25,145 nucleotides of DNA, from positions 1-25,145 of the forward strand of contig JBPCPI010000060.1 in NCBI GenBank assembly GCA_050999295.1, in the 5' to 3' direction. A program made the position numbers and the translations under genes. Below the pieces are notes generated by a model. The model ran no database searches. It was not told where the DNA came from and saw nothing but the letters and a program-made list of their open reading frames with translations. The stretch is from JACCQS01 sp050999295. GTDB taxonomy: Bacteria > Actinomycetota > Actinomycetes > Mycobacteriales > Geodermatophilaceae. Shown one piece after another: positions 1 through 7,774 of the stretch. Positions within the stretch are counted from its first letter, which is position 1; each line of letters starts with the position of its first letter.

Positions 1-21
1 GCACAACCGTACGCGGAAGGG

Positions 22-1551
22 TCAACCGAAGGGTGTGAGGAGTTGATCCACGGGAGCGAAGTCGTCAGTGAGGATGAGTGGATCCGAGCCGAGGAAGTCC
101 GCCAGTTCCACGTCGCTCACCATCGACATGGGTGCCGCCCGGTCCAGGAGTCCGGCGCCGATGGCATCCCGGTCGATCGGCTGATCTGAGGCGAGCACGA
201 CCACGTTCCCACCGCTGTCACCGACCAACGCTCCCGTCGGGCTGATGACCAGCACGTGCTCGAAGACCGAGGCCACGGTCGCGATCTCCGCTCGCGCGAA
301 AGCCAACGGAGCGTGGTCGATGACGTTGAGTGCGTACAGGCCGTCCGCTACCAGAATTCGGCGCACGTCGGTGACGGCCTCCCGTGTCGTCAGGTGCCAG
401 GGCACCGCCACGCCACCGAACGCATCGCCGATGACCACATCGGCTGAGTCGGTGGGCGTCAGCGCCAGGTTCACCCGTCCGTCGCCGACGGTGACCTGCA
501 GACCCTCGGCATCGGGTAGCGCCAGCCGTTCCCGGTCGACCGCTACGACTCCCGGATCCAGCTCCACTACCCGGTTGACTCCGGAGGGTCTGGTCTCGAC
601 GAGGTAGCGCGGCAGCGTCATCCCGCCGCCGCCGATGTGCAGGACCGACAAGGGCGCCCCCGGGGCCGCCTGCGCGTCAAGGGCGGATGCGATGGCGCGG
701 GCGTAGCCGAATTCGAGGTGGGTCGGGTCCTCGAGGTCGACGTAGCTGTGCCGCAAGGTATCTAGGATCAGCAGTCGGCCACTGTCGCGATCAGGGTCGG
801 TGTCCACCCTGGCGCAGTGGTAGCGCGTCTCGGTGTCGCACGATTGCGGGGCCAGGATGCCCAAGCCTGCTGCGACGATGACCAGCCCCAGCAATCCGGC
901 TGTACGTGACTTCGCCATCCCCCACCGGCCGCCCGTCCCGGTTCCTCGGGAGGCGAGCATCGTCGCGATTCCGCCGAGGAGGAGCAGCCCTCCGGTGCTG
1001 AGCAATATGACGCTGGTGGGGATCAGGGCGATCAGGACGAAGCCGGTCAGGAACGTCGCCACGATCGCGCCCAGCGTGCTGATCCCGGACAGCCGGCCGA
1101 CCACCGAGCCGGTCTCGGACAAACTTGCCAGTTGCAGCTTGACGACCATCGGTGGAACCGCGGACAGCAGAGCGGCCGGCGCGAACACGGTCACGGCGGC
1201 GAGCAACAGCGCCACACTCGCTGCCGCACTCGGGCCGACTCCCTCCGCGACGAACCGGACGATCGGCGTGATCAGCAGGACCAGCACACCCCCGGCCAGC
1301 AGCAGCGGTCCGATCAGCCGCCGTGGGTTGCGGATGTCAGCCACCCGGCCGCCGGCCCACGCGCCGAGCGCGATAGCGGCCAGCGCGAATCCGATGACCG
1401 CGGTGTTTGTCTCCAGGGTGATCCCGACGTAGGGCGCGATCAGCCGCAGCGAGGTGATCTCCAGCACGAGGACGGCCGCCGACGCTCCGAAGACCAGTGC
1501 CGCGGCGAGGTAGGGATGCAGAGACGTTGGCCGCGGTGCGGTTGTGCTCAT
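22..1551 (-). CDS. Fused membrane / spermidine-synthase-like methyltransferase-fold protein
   Basis: A 509-residue protein with about seven to eight hydrophobic segments in residues 12-235, followed by a Rossmann domain. The soluble part has a glycine-rich nucleotide-binding loop (IGGGG, about 306-310), the acidic ELDP (330-333), GDGR (356-359), GDAFGG (375-380) and a C-terminal TDDFAP (495-500), the pattern of the fused MFS/spermidine synthase family. Members of this family look like polyamine aminopropyltransferases but mostly have no proven substrate, so making spermidine is only one possibility. I chose the ATG at 1551 because a longer reading to 1662 would overlap the upstream gene by about 74 nt and adds residues of no hydrophobic or conserved character. 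It is the last gene of a leftward unit with the SRAP gene and a small unknown gene, 37 nt behind the latter. The stop codon is complete at 22-24. Confidence 0.85.
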   Translation of the reverse strand: MSTTAPRPTSLHPYLAAALVFGASAAVLVLEITSLRLIAPYVGITLETNTAVIGFALAAIALGAWAGGRVADIRNPRRLIGPLLLAGGVLVLLITPIVRFVAEGVGPSAAASVALLLAAVTVFAPAALLSAVPPMVVKLQLASLSETGSVVGRLSGISTLGAIVATFLTGFVLIALIPTSVILLSTGGLLLLGGIATMLASRGTGTGGRWGMAKSRTAGLLGLVIVAAGLGILAPQSCDTETRYHCARVDTDPDRDSGRLLILDTLRHSYVDLEDPTHLEFGYARAIASALDAQAAPGAPLSVLHIGGGGMTLPRYLVETRPSGVNRVVELDPGVVAVDRERLALPDAEGLQVTVGDGRVNLALTPTDSADVVIGDAFGGVAVPWHLTTREAVTDVRRILVADGLYALNVIDHAPLAFARAEIATVASVFEHVLVISPTGALVGDSGGNVVVLASDQPIDRDAIGAGLLDRAAPMSMVSDVELADFLGSDPLILTDDFAPVDQLLTPFG

Positions 1552-1588
1552 ACGAGGGTCGACTTCGGTCGCGAACCCCGCCGCGTGG

Positions 1589-1879
1589 CTATCGCCAATT
1601 GAAGGCGAACTGGTTCGACACGGCATCGACCGCCTCGTCGGAAAGCTCGGGGTGGTGGGCACGCAGCCATGCCTTCGCCAGCCCCCCGGCCTCGGGGCTA
1701 TCCTCGGGCTTCTCTGCGTACAGCTCCTTGAACATTGCCTTGATCCGGGCCAGTAGCTCCGGCGCGGCGCTTCCGCAGGCAGCAGCGACGCTGTCCTCGG
1801 GTACGTGGTTGTCCCAGTACGAGAGCCCGACCCTGCCGACGTAGGCCACCACGGCCCGGCTGAACTGCTCGTCTATCAC
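1589..1879 (-). CDS. Small conserved-looking hypothetical protein (96 aa)
   Basis: I do not recognise this protein. It is 96 residues, soluble, mostly helical by composition, with no signal peptide or membrane segment. Visible features are an acidic, alanine-rich centre and a tryptophan-containing C-terminus (FNWR). The start is GTG at 1879, only 13 nt after the stop of the SRAP gene, and the stop lies 37 nt before the membrane spermidine-synthase-like gene. It therefore probably belongs to the same transcript as both. Normal codon bias and tight packing support a real gene; no function can be proposed from sequence alone. Confidence 0.7.
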   Translation of the reverse strand: MIDEQFSRAVVAYVGRVGLSYWDNHVPEDSVAAACGSAAPELLARIKAMFKELYAEKPEDSPEAGGLAKAWLRAHHPELSDEAVDAVSNQFAFNWR

Positions 1880-1892
1880 GGTAGGAGTTCTC

Positions 1893-2654
1893 TCATCCGG
1901 GGTTGTCGAAGCTCAGCTGCTGGGCGCGTTCCTGATCGGCGCGGCCGAGGTCGACCCGGGAGACCAGCTCCGGGCCGTTGTTCTTGACATTGCCCACCTC
2001 GGTGCCGACCGGCCGCCGTTCCAGAGCCTGCACCAACTCCAGCGGCGTGGGGTCCAACAGCCCAGACGGGTCCTGCTCACCCAGGTCGAGCCAGGCGTCC
2101 CAGCGCTCGCGGGGCAGCACGAACGGCATCCGGTTGTGGATCTCGACCAGCGGGCCGACAGCGGGAATGGTGATCACCGTGCAGGTCAGCAGCAGGTCCG
2201 GTTTGCTGCCCCAGATCTCCCACAGCCCGGCGAAGGCCAGCACCGACCCGTCCTCGGGGGTCATGAAGTAGGGCTGTCTGGCCGCACCTTTCGGGCTGGA
2301 GCCGGTGGCCATCCACTCGTACCAGCCATCGGCCGGGATCAGCGCGCGCCTGCGCTCGAACGCCTTGCGGAATGCCGGCTTGTCGGTCAACGACTCGACT
2401 CTTGCGTTGAACATCTTGGACCCGATCTTGGTGTCCTTGGCCCAGGACGGGACCAGTCCCCAGTGAACCACCGACAGCTCGCGGTAGGGCTTCTGCTCGT
2501 CGTCTTTGGGCTTTCTGGTCCGCACGGCATAAACCGGGTCGGTGGGAGCCACGTTGTAGTCAGCCGGAATGCGAGGGGCGTTGTCGGCCAGGATCGCCTC
2601 GAACTCGACCTCCAGGTCGTCGGGGTTGTTGCTCGCCGCGTACCGGCCACACAT
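1893..2654 (-). CDS. SOS response-associated peptidase (SRAP / HMCES / YedK family)
   Basis: A 253-residue full-length SRAP protein. This family binds abasic sites in single-stranded DNA and forms a thiazolidine DNA-protein crosslink through the N-terminal cysteine exposed by removal of Met1. Cys2 is in MCGRY (1-5); the other expected active-site residues are Asn83 (FNARVES), Glu113 (DGWYEW) and His173 (IHNRMP), matching Cys2, Asn75, Glu105 and His160 of E. coli YedK. The YNVAPT (33-38) and WGLVPSWA (65-72) family motifs are also present. The start at 2654 is fixed by the need for Cys at position 2; an upstream in-frame start at 2696 would bury it. A TACAGT hexamer lies exactly 7 nt before the ATG, which suggests a leaderless message. 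It is divergent from aroA with a gap of about 50 bp, as in mycobacteria. Confidence 0.95.
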   Translation of the reverse strand: MCGRYAASNNPDDLEVEFEAILADNAPRIPADYNVAPTDPVYAVRTRKPKDDEQKPYRELSVVHWGLVPSWAKDTKIGSKMFNARVESLTDKPAFRKAFERRRALIPADGWYEWMATGSSPKGAARQPYFMTPEDGSVLAFAGLWEIWGSKPDLLLTCTVITIPAVGPLVEIHNRMPFVLPRERWDAWLDLGEQDPSGLLDPTPLELVQALERRPVGTEVGNVKNNGPELVSRVDLGRADQERAQQLSFDNPG

Positions 2655-2661
2655 GACGCCA

Positions 2662-2667
2662 ACTGTA
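2662..2667 (-). promoter_or_regulatory. Candidate -10 hexamer of a leaderless SRAP transcript
   Basis: On the minus strand TACAGT (TANNNT consensus) is followed by 7 nt and then the ATG of the SRAP gene. No Shine-Dalgarno is present between them, so transcription starting at or next to the ATG is the simplest reading. No convincing -35 is seen. Confidence 0.45.
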
Positions 2668-2704
2668 GGCGAGCCCGCCGACACCGTACGGGACACTGAT
2701 CGTG

Positions 2705-4015
2705 ATGTCCGCCGAGACGCTCACCTCCAGCGACCCCTGGCCCGCGCCGTACGCGGGCGGGCCGGTCGATGCCCGGGTGTCGGTACCCGGCTCGAAGTCG
2801 ATGACCAATCGCGCGCTGATCCTGGCCGCCCTCGCCGACGGGCCGAGCCGGATCGAGTCGCCACTGCACGCCAGGGACACGACGCTCATGGCAGCGGCCA
2901 TGCGCGCCATGGGGATCGAGATCACCCAGGGAAGCGATGGCTGCTGGATCGTCACTCCACGGCGCCTGGTCGGTCCGGCAACCATCGACTGTGGGCTGTC
3001 CGGAACGGTGCTGCGCTTCGCTCCGCCCGTTGCGGCCCTGGCCCACGGCTCGGTCCGGTTCGACGGCGACCCCCGGATCCGGGAACGACCGAACGGGCCG
3101 TTGCTGGTCGCACTGCGCCAACTCGGCGTCGACATCGACGACGGAGGTCGTGGTACGGCGCCCTTCGTCGTACGCGGAATCGGACGCCTGACCGGCGGAT
3201 CGGTCAGAACGAGCGCCGCCGACTCCTCTCAGTTCATCAGCGGATTGCTTCTCGCCGCAGCCCGGTTCGACAAGGGCGTCGAGGTGATCGCCGACGGCGT
3301 CGTGCCCTCTGCGCCATATCTCGACATGAACGTGGCGATGCTGCGCGAACGTGGCGTGCACATCGACGCCGAGCCGGGACGCTGGGTCGTACGACCTGGC
3401 CCCGTGCGGGGCATCGACACCCGGATCGAGCCGGATCTGAGCAATGCGGCGCCGTTCGCGGCCGCCGCACTCGTCACCGGGGGGACGGTGACCATTCCGG
3501 GGTGGCCGGAGGCCTCGACCCAGCCCGGTGCTCAGCTGCCCAAGTGGCTCACGGCTATGGGTGGCCACTGTGCGGTCACCGCCGAGGGGTTAACGGTGAC
3601 CGGAGGATCCCCGATCCGCGGCCTGGATGCCGATCTCGGTGCATTCTCCGAACTCGTTCCGGTGCTCGCCGCGCTTGCCGCCCTAGCGGAATCGCCTACG
3701 CGGCTCACCGGCGTGGCGCACATCCGCGGTCACGAGACCGATCGAATCACCGCGCTTGCGACCGAGCTGTCGGCCTGTGGCGCGGAGGTGGACGAACTAC
3801 CGGACGGGTTAATGATCGGTCCCCGCCCGCTGCACGGTCGGTTGTTCGACACCTATGACGACCATCGTCTTGTCATGGCGGCCGCGGTCCTGGGTCTGGC
3901 CGTCGAAGGGATTCAGGTCGTCGGCGCGGCAACCGTGGCCAAGACGATGCCGGACTTCATCCAGCGCTGGGAGGCGATGCTCGGGGACGGTGCCTCCGGG
4001 ATGGCGCCGAGATGA
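2705..4015 (+). CDS. aroA: 3-phosphoshikimate 1-carboxyvinyltransferase (EPSP synthase)
   Basis: Sixth enzyme of the shikimate pathway: shikimate-3-phosphate plus PEP gives EPSP plus phosphate. It is full length (436 aa). The N-terminal GSKSMTNRA (about 29-37) carries the phosphate-binding Lys, Ser and Arg; DCGLSGTVLRF (95-105), the GDPRIRERP loop (121-129), DSSQFISG (173-180), EPDLSNA (242-248), the RGHETDR loop (341-347) and YDDHR (384-388) follow in the usual order. The start could be GTG 2702 or the adjacent ATG 2705; neither has a clear ribosome site and I use the ATG. The stop overlaps the rsgA start by ATGA, so the two are translationally coupled. Whether it is glyphosate-sensitive (class I) cannot be settled by eye. 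Confidence 0.96.
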   Translation: MSAETLTSSDPWPAPYAGGPVDARVSVPGSKSMTNRALILAALADGPSRIESPLHARDTTLMAAAMRAMGIEITQGSDGCWIVTPRRLVGPATIDCGLSGTVLRFAPPVAALAHGSVRFDGDPRIRERPNGPLLVALRQLGVDIDDGGRGTAPFVVRGIGRLTGGSVRTSAADSSQFISGLLLAAARFDKGVEVIADGVVPSAPYLDMNVAMLRERGVHIDAEPGRWVVRPGPVRGIDTRIEPDLSNAAPFAAAALVTGGTVTIPGWPEASTQPGAQLPKWLTAMGGHCAVTAEGLTVTGGSPIRGLDADLGAFSELVPVLAALAALAESPTRLTGVAHIRGHETDRITALATELSACGAEVDELPDGLMIGPRPLHGRLFDTYDDHRLVMAAAVLGLAVEGIQVVGAATVAKTMPDFIQRWEAMLGDGASGMAPR

Positions 4016-5025
4016 GTTCTCGCCCAGCACACATTGACGGGGAGCGCTACGACGAGGACTCGGTCCGGGTTCGGCCTTCGCGGCATGGTTCGCGCGCCCG
4101 GACGCGTACCCGCCCGGCCCACATGGATGCCCGGCTGGGAACCGTGCTGGTCGTGGACCGCGGCCGGTTCCGCTGCCTGGTCGACGGCGAGGCCGTAACG
4201 GCGATGCGGGCCAGGGAACTCGGCCGGCGGGCGATTGTGGTAGGCGATCGGGTACGGATCGTCGGCGACGTGTCCGGCGGGCCGGATGCCCTGGCCCGCA
4301 TCGTGTCCGTCGAGAAGCGCGCGAGTGAGCTACGCCGTACCGCCGACGACACCGATCCCACCGAACGAGTAGTCGTTGCCAACGCCGACCAGCTCGTGAT
4401 GGTGACCGCTATCGCAGATCCACCACCGCGCACCGGCTTCATCGACCGGTGTCTGGTGGCCGCATTCACGGCTGGGCTGGATCCGCTGCTCTGCCTGACG
4501 AAAGGCGATCTCGGCGATGCCACGGAGCTGTTCGACACCTACGACGTGTTGCACGTCCCCGCGGTCGTGGTTCGTCGGGACGCCCCGCTGGACGAGCTCG
4601 CCGAACGGCTGCGCGGGCGCACCAGTGTCCTCATCGGACATTCCGGGGTGGGCAAGTCGAGTCTCGTGAACCGCCTCGTCCCGGACGCCGACCGCGCGAT
4701 CGGGGACGTGAGCAAAGTCGGGAAGGGCCGGCACACCTCCTCCTCCGCAATCCTGCTGCCGCTGCCGGGCGGCGGCTCGTTGATCGACACGCCCGGCATC
4801 CGGTCCTTCGGCCTGGCTCACGTCAGCGCGGATGACCTGTTGCGCGCCTTCGCCGATCTGGCCCCCGGTGCGCAGCAATGCCCGCCCGGGTGTGCCCACC
4901 AGGACGCAGCGCACGGCTGCGCGCTGGACGCGTGGGTCGCTGCGGGTAACGCCGAACTAGAGCGGCTGGAGTCCTACCGGCGGCTCGCGGGCGCTCGGCT
5001 CGACGAGCCGGAGGAGCCTGCCTGA
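4012..5025 (+). CDS. rsgA: Ribosome small-subunit-dependent GTPase A
   Basis: Circularly permuted GTPase that checks late 30S subunit maturation. The 337-residue protein has an OB-fold region (about 40-110), then the G motifs in permuted order: G4 TKGD (163-166), G1 P-loop GHSGVGKSS (209-217), G2 region KGRHT (238-242), G3 DTPG (259-262). A C-terminal zinc site follows, with Cys290, Cys294, His296 and Cys303. The His/Thr pair of KGRHTS fits the potassium-dependent, Gln-lacking GTPases. The start at 4012 overlaps the aroA stop by four bases, implying coupled translation. The arginine-rich N-terminal 37 residues are longer than in E. coli; an internal Met at residue 38 is a possible alternative start. 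Confidence 0.95.
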   Translation: MSSRPAHIDGERYDEDSVRVRPSRHGSRARTRTRPAHMDARLGTVLVVDRGRFRCLVDGEAVTAMRARELGRRAIVVGDRVRIVGDVSGGPDALARIVSVEKRASELRRTADDTDPTERVVVANADQLVMVTAIADPPPRTGFIDRCLVAAFTAGLDPLLCLTKGDLGDATELFDTYDVLHVPAVVVRRDAPLDELAERLRGRTSVLIGHSGVGKSSLVNRLVPDADRAIGDVSKVGKGRHTSSSAILLPLPGGGSLIDTPGIRSFGLAHVSADDLLRAFADLAPGAQQCPPGCAHQDAAHGCALDAWVAAGNAELERLESYRRLAGARLDEPEEPA

Positions 5026-5110
5026 CCCCAGCCAACGCGGTGGCAGGCTTCGCCCGGCCGCTCGGCCTGACCCCCGCCACCGCGGTGGCAGGCTTCGCCC
5101 GGCCGCTCGG
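5021..5110 (+). repeat. Two-copy 45-bp tandem repeat across the rsgA stop codon
   Basis: Positions 5021-5065 and 5066-5110 are head-to-tail copies of one 45-bp unit that differ at only two bases (A to C at unit positions 10 and 15). Copy 1 contains the rsgA stop codon. Copy 2 contains a perfect 14-bp palindrome, GCCACCGCGGTGGC at 5076-5089, which is imperfect in copy 1. The array ends 6 nt before the candidate -10 of hisN. It could be a slippage duplication of a small repeat element or of a regulatory palindrome. Confidence 0.85.
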
Positions 5111-5116
5111 CCGCGC

Positions 5117-5122
5117 TAACGT
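5117..5122 (+). promoter_or_regulatory. Candidate -10 hexamer of a leaderless hisN transcript
   Basis: TAACGT lies exactly 7 nt before the GTG start of the hisN-type gene, with no Shine-Dalgarno in between. The same TAACGT with the same spacing precedes the gene at 18510. A TTCGCC stretch at 5094-5099 is a weak -35 candidate with a 17-nt spacer. Confidence 0.45.
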
Positions 5123-5128
5123 TCCGGC

Positions 5129-6031
5129 GTGGTCGAGCCCTCAGCAGGACCGAGCCCCTACGCCGAGGACCTGCGCCTGGCGCATGTGCTGGCCGATGGC
5201 GTCGACTCGATGGCCCTGGAGCGCTTCCGCGCCCAAGACCTGCAGATCTCGACCAAAGCCGACCAGACACAGGTCACCGACGTCGACCGCGCCGTCGAGG
5301 ACGCGCTGCGCTCCACGCTTTCCCGGGTACGGCCGCGTGATGCCGTGCTGGGTGAGGAGTACGGCGAGTCCGGCCACGGCTCACGCCGCTGGGTGATCGA
5401 CCCGATCGACGGGACGCACAACTTCGTCCGGGGCGTGCCGGTCTGGGCTGTCCTGATCGCATTGATGGATGGCGAGGATGCGGTCGTCGGCTTGGTGGCA
5501 GCGCCCGGCCTGCAACGGCGGTGGTGGGCGGCACAGGGGGCAGGCGCGTGGACCGGTCGCAGTCTCAGTGCAGCGACGCGATGCGAGGTCTCGACGGTCT
5601 GCTCGTTGAGCGATGCCTTTCTGTCCTACTCCAGTCTCAGCGGCTGGGCGGATCGCTACCAGTTGGAGAACTTCCTCCATCTCACCCGGGCGGTATCGCG
5701 TACCCGCGCCTTCGGCGACTTCTGGTCCTACATGCTCCTCGCCCAGGGTGGCGTCGACATCGCGTGCGAGCCCGAGGTCTCGCTGTGGGATCTCGCCGCC
5801 CCATCCGTGATCGTCACCGAGGCCGGAGGGCGGTTCACCGATCTGTCCGGAGTGGATGGTCCGGCAGGAGGCAGCGCGGTCGCCACGAACGGGCCGCTGC
5901 ACGAAGACGTCCTCGAACTGCTGTCGCGGGATCTGTCCGACGACCTGCTCCGAGCAACCGATGAACCGGCGGCCGATAATTCAAGCGAGCAGAAGGAGGT
6001 CGGTAGCCAGGACGGCAGCCAAGATGCTTGA
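5129..6031 (+). CDS. hisN: Inositol-monophosphatase family phosphatase, probable histidinol-phosphatase
   Basis: A 300-residue magnesium-dependent phosphatase of the IMPase/FBPase fold. The metal-binding motifs are intact: GEE (75-77), DPIDGT (91-96, in WVIDPIDGTHNF) and WDLAAP (220-225). In actinobacteria a gene of this type supplies histidinol-phosphatase (HisN) for histidine synthesis, and the context next to aroA/rsgA fits that name, but inositol monophosphatase activity is not excluded by sequence. The GTG start at 5129 directly follows a TAACGT leaderless-type -10 and is the only reasonable start before the conserved helix beginning YAEDLRLAH. The last about 25 residues are polar, acidic and variable (Ser/Gln/Asp-rich). 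It converges with the DUF222 gene 68 bp away. Confidence 0.9.
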   Translation: MVEPSAGPSPYAEDLRLAHVLADGVDSMALERFRAQDLQISTKADQTQVTDVDRAVEDALRSTLSRVRPRDAVLGEEYGESGHGSRRWVIDPIDGTHNFVRGVPVWAVLIALMDGEDAVVGLVAAPGLQRRWWAAQGAGAWTGRSLSAATRCEVSTVCSLSDAFLSYSSLSGWADRYQLENFLHLTRAVSRTRAFGDFWSYMLLAQGGVDIACEPEVSLWDLAAPSVIVTEAGGRFTDLSGVDGPAGGSAVATNGPLHEDVLELLSRDLSDDLLRATDEPAADNSSEQKEVGSQDGSQDA

Positions 6032-6099
6032 CAGCGGCTGCATCGGGAGATTCGCCGGCACGGCGTGCGCGGGGATTGCTCCGGTTTGCGCCGTATCGA

Positions 6100-7395
6100 C
6101 TAGGTCGGTGGCGGGTGGTGCATCGGGTTGAGGATGGGGGTTTGTTGTGGGTCGATCCAGGCTGGTGGCCGGAACCAGGCCCGACCACCCTGGATGAACA
6201 CCTGCCAGTCGCCGGCCTCGATCTCGCGGTGGTGATAGCCACAAAGCAGGACTCCGTTGGTCTGGTCGGTTCGCCCGCCCTTACTCCAGGGGAGGATGTG
6301 GTGGGCCTCGCACCAGGTGATTGGCCGGTCGCAGCCCGGCCAGGCGCAGCCGCGGTCGCGCAGCTCCAGGGCCAGGCGAGCAGGTCCGGTGAAGGTGCGG
6401 CGGGCCCGGCCGAGGTTGATCAGGTTTCCGTGCTGGTCGAGGAAGGCGGGGATGATCTCGGCGTCGCAGCCCAGGTAGGCGGCGAGACTGGGGGAGATCT
6501 GGCCGCCGTCGTTCAGTCGTCCGGCGCCGGTCCGCTCGGCCCAGGAATGGGCGGGGATGGTGATCACGATCCTGGGTTTGATCCCGCCGGTGGCCGGCAG
6601 CTGAGCTGATTGGATCTGTCGGCGGCATAGTTCGACCAGCCCGTCGTGGCAGCGCTGGGCCGGGCTTCGGGTGTCATTATCTCCGGCGGCGGTGGCCGGG
6701 ATCGGAGCGGACAGCCCGTCCAGGGCTGCGGCGATGATCGCCGCGCCCTCGGCGCTGAGATACCCGCGGACATACCGTCCGGCGCCGTCCTTGTCCCGGA
6801 TCAGGGACAAGCAGCGCTTGTTCTGCGCGGTGAGCTCAGCCTCGGAGATCTTCTGCTCATCGCGGGCTTGGGTGCCTTCAGGGTCGATGCATTCGGCCAG
6901 CCGCCGGCCGATCAGGGCCAAGGCCGACGGGTCGAAGGTCTGGCAATAGCCGACCAGCAGGCTCTCCCCCGCGGCGGCCAGCTCCGGTCCGATCTCGGCG
7001 GGGAGGCCACCGACCGAGCGGATGATTACCCTTGCCTGGGACAGCGACACCTGCCCGGCGGCCAGCCCAGCCCCGCTCGCCTCGAAGCCGGCCCGTAGCG
7101 AGGTGCCGGTCCGGACCAGCACCGAAGCCTCGGCCGGGTCCACTTGGTGGGCACCGGTCAACCAGGCACGGGTCGAACTCGCACCCCTCGCCCTTGCCAA
7201 ACCCCGGGCCTCCACCTCCCCGACCGCGGCCAGCAGGACCGCGTCGGCCTGCGCCCGGACCCGCAGGGCGGCCTCGACCCGGGCCACCACGTCGTCGTCG
7301 GAGCGGGCCCAGAGCCGTTCCTCGGCCGCTTCGGTCAGGGCCGCGCTGACCCGGTCCAGGACCGAAGGCCCCGCCGCGACCAGCAACGAACTCAT
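6100..7395 (-). CDS. DUF222 / HNH endonuclease domain protein (13E12-like)
   Basis: A 431-residue protein with an N-terminal helical DUF222 region (about 30-300) and a C-terminal HNH nuclease motif: Cys350 and Cys355 (CAWPGCD), the EAHH core (363-366) and CGYHH (385-389), which together form the zinc-supported beta-beta-alpha metal fold. This family, which includes the mycobacterial 13E12 repeat proteins, occurs in multiple copies per genome in actinobacteria and is thought to be selfish or mobile-element related; no reaction has been assigned to it. The start ATG at 7395 is preceded by TATGGT six nt upstream. It stands alone between the convergent hisN and the polysaccharide locus. The reading frame is intact and shows no sign of decay. 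Confidence 0.9.
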   Translation of the reverse strand: MSSLLVAAGPSVLDRVSAALTEAAEERLWARSDDDVVARVEAALRVRAQADAVLLAAVGEVEARGLARARGASSTRAWLTGAHQVDPAEASVLVRTGTSLRAGFEASGAGLAAGQVSLSQARVIIRSVGGLPAEIGPELAAAGESLLVGYCQTFDPSALALIGRRLAECIDPEGTQARDEQKISEAELTAQNKRCLSLIRDKDGAGRYVRGYLSAEGAAIIAAALDGLSAPIPATAAGDNDTRSPAQRCHDGLVELCRRQIQSAQLPATGGIKPRIVITIPAHSWAERTGAGRLNDGGQISPSLAAYLGCDAEIIPAFLDQHGNLINLGRARRTFTGPARLALELRDRGCAWPGCDRPITWCEAHHILPWSKGGRTDQTNGVLLCGYHHREIEAGDWQVFIQGGRAWFRPPAWIDPQQTPILNPMHHPPPT

Positions 7396-7401
7396 ACCCC
7401 G

Positions 7402-7407
7402 ACCATA
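7402..7407 (-). promoter_or_regulatory. Candidate -10 hexamer of the DUF222-HNH gene
   Basis: On the minus strand TATGGT is followed by six nt and the ATG at 7395. The six bases (CGGGGT) could also serve as a weak ribosome site, so this may be either a leaderless start or chance. Confidence 0.3.
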
Positions 7408-7774
7408 GAGACCAGGTCTGACAATTCTGAGCCTTCAAAGCCGATGCAGCACAATCTTTTTCAAGAACTTTGAGCAACCAGCCGTGACGTACAGCGACGG
7501 CCTACCAGCGATGCGGCGCCGACTCAGCCGACGGCGAGGTAGACAGCGCGTAACCCGCCAATCGGCGCCGAAAACAGAAGCCAGACGCGTCCTGCCTCAC
7601 CGCCACGAGACCGCCGGCCGAAGACGGGAACCAGCCCGTGCCGAACTCCTTCGTTGCTGCGCATCTCATAACGTGAGGCAACCACGAGCCCAACTCAACC
7701 GGACTAACCCGGGCCTGGCTCGTTAGATGCCCTACACCGTCGCAGGAAAGGTCGACTTCCGGGGTGGGCTCGGG
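7408..7774. other. Gene-poor intergenic stretch with inverted repeats
   Basis: I see no supported gene here; short ORFs on both strands lack homology, ribosome sites and typical third-base bias. Positions 7411-7475 are clearly more AT-rich than the surroundings. On the minus strand, downstream of the SGNH hydrolase stop, several stems can form: ACGAGCC/GGCTCGT (7684-7690 with 7717-7723), an outer GCATCT/AGATGC pair (7661-7666 with 7725-7730), and ACGGG/CCCGT (about 7627-7642). These may end the upstream transcript or form a small structured RNA. No tRNA arms with a normal T-loop are present. Confidence 0.5.

Noticed and set aside
2387..3568. 393-residue leftward frame across aroA
   Set aside because: It is antisense to aroA, which has every family motif; the composition is that of a shadow frame.
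5021..5110. CRISPR array
   Set aside because: There are only two head-to-tail copies with no unique spacers between them, and no cas gene in the window.
7484..7726. 80-residue forward frame in the intergenic stretch
   Set aside because: Arg-rich low-complexity translation, no ribosome site and no domain; it is best explained as chance in GC-rich DNA.
7661..7730. tRNA-like length and outer stem on the minus strand
   Set aside because: The 70-nt spacing and GCATCT/AGATGC arms look like an acceptor stem, but there is no GGTTCRA T-loop, anticodon arm or CCA-adjacent discriminator pattern.
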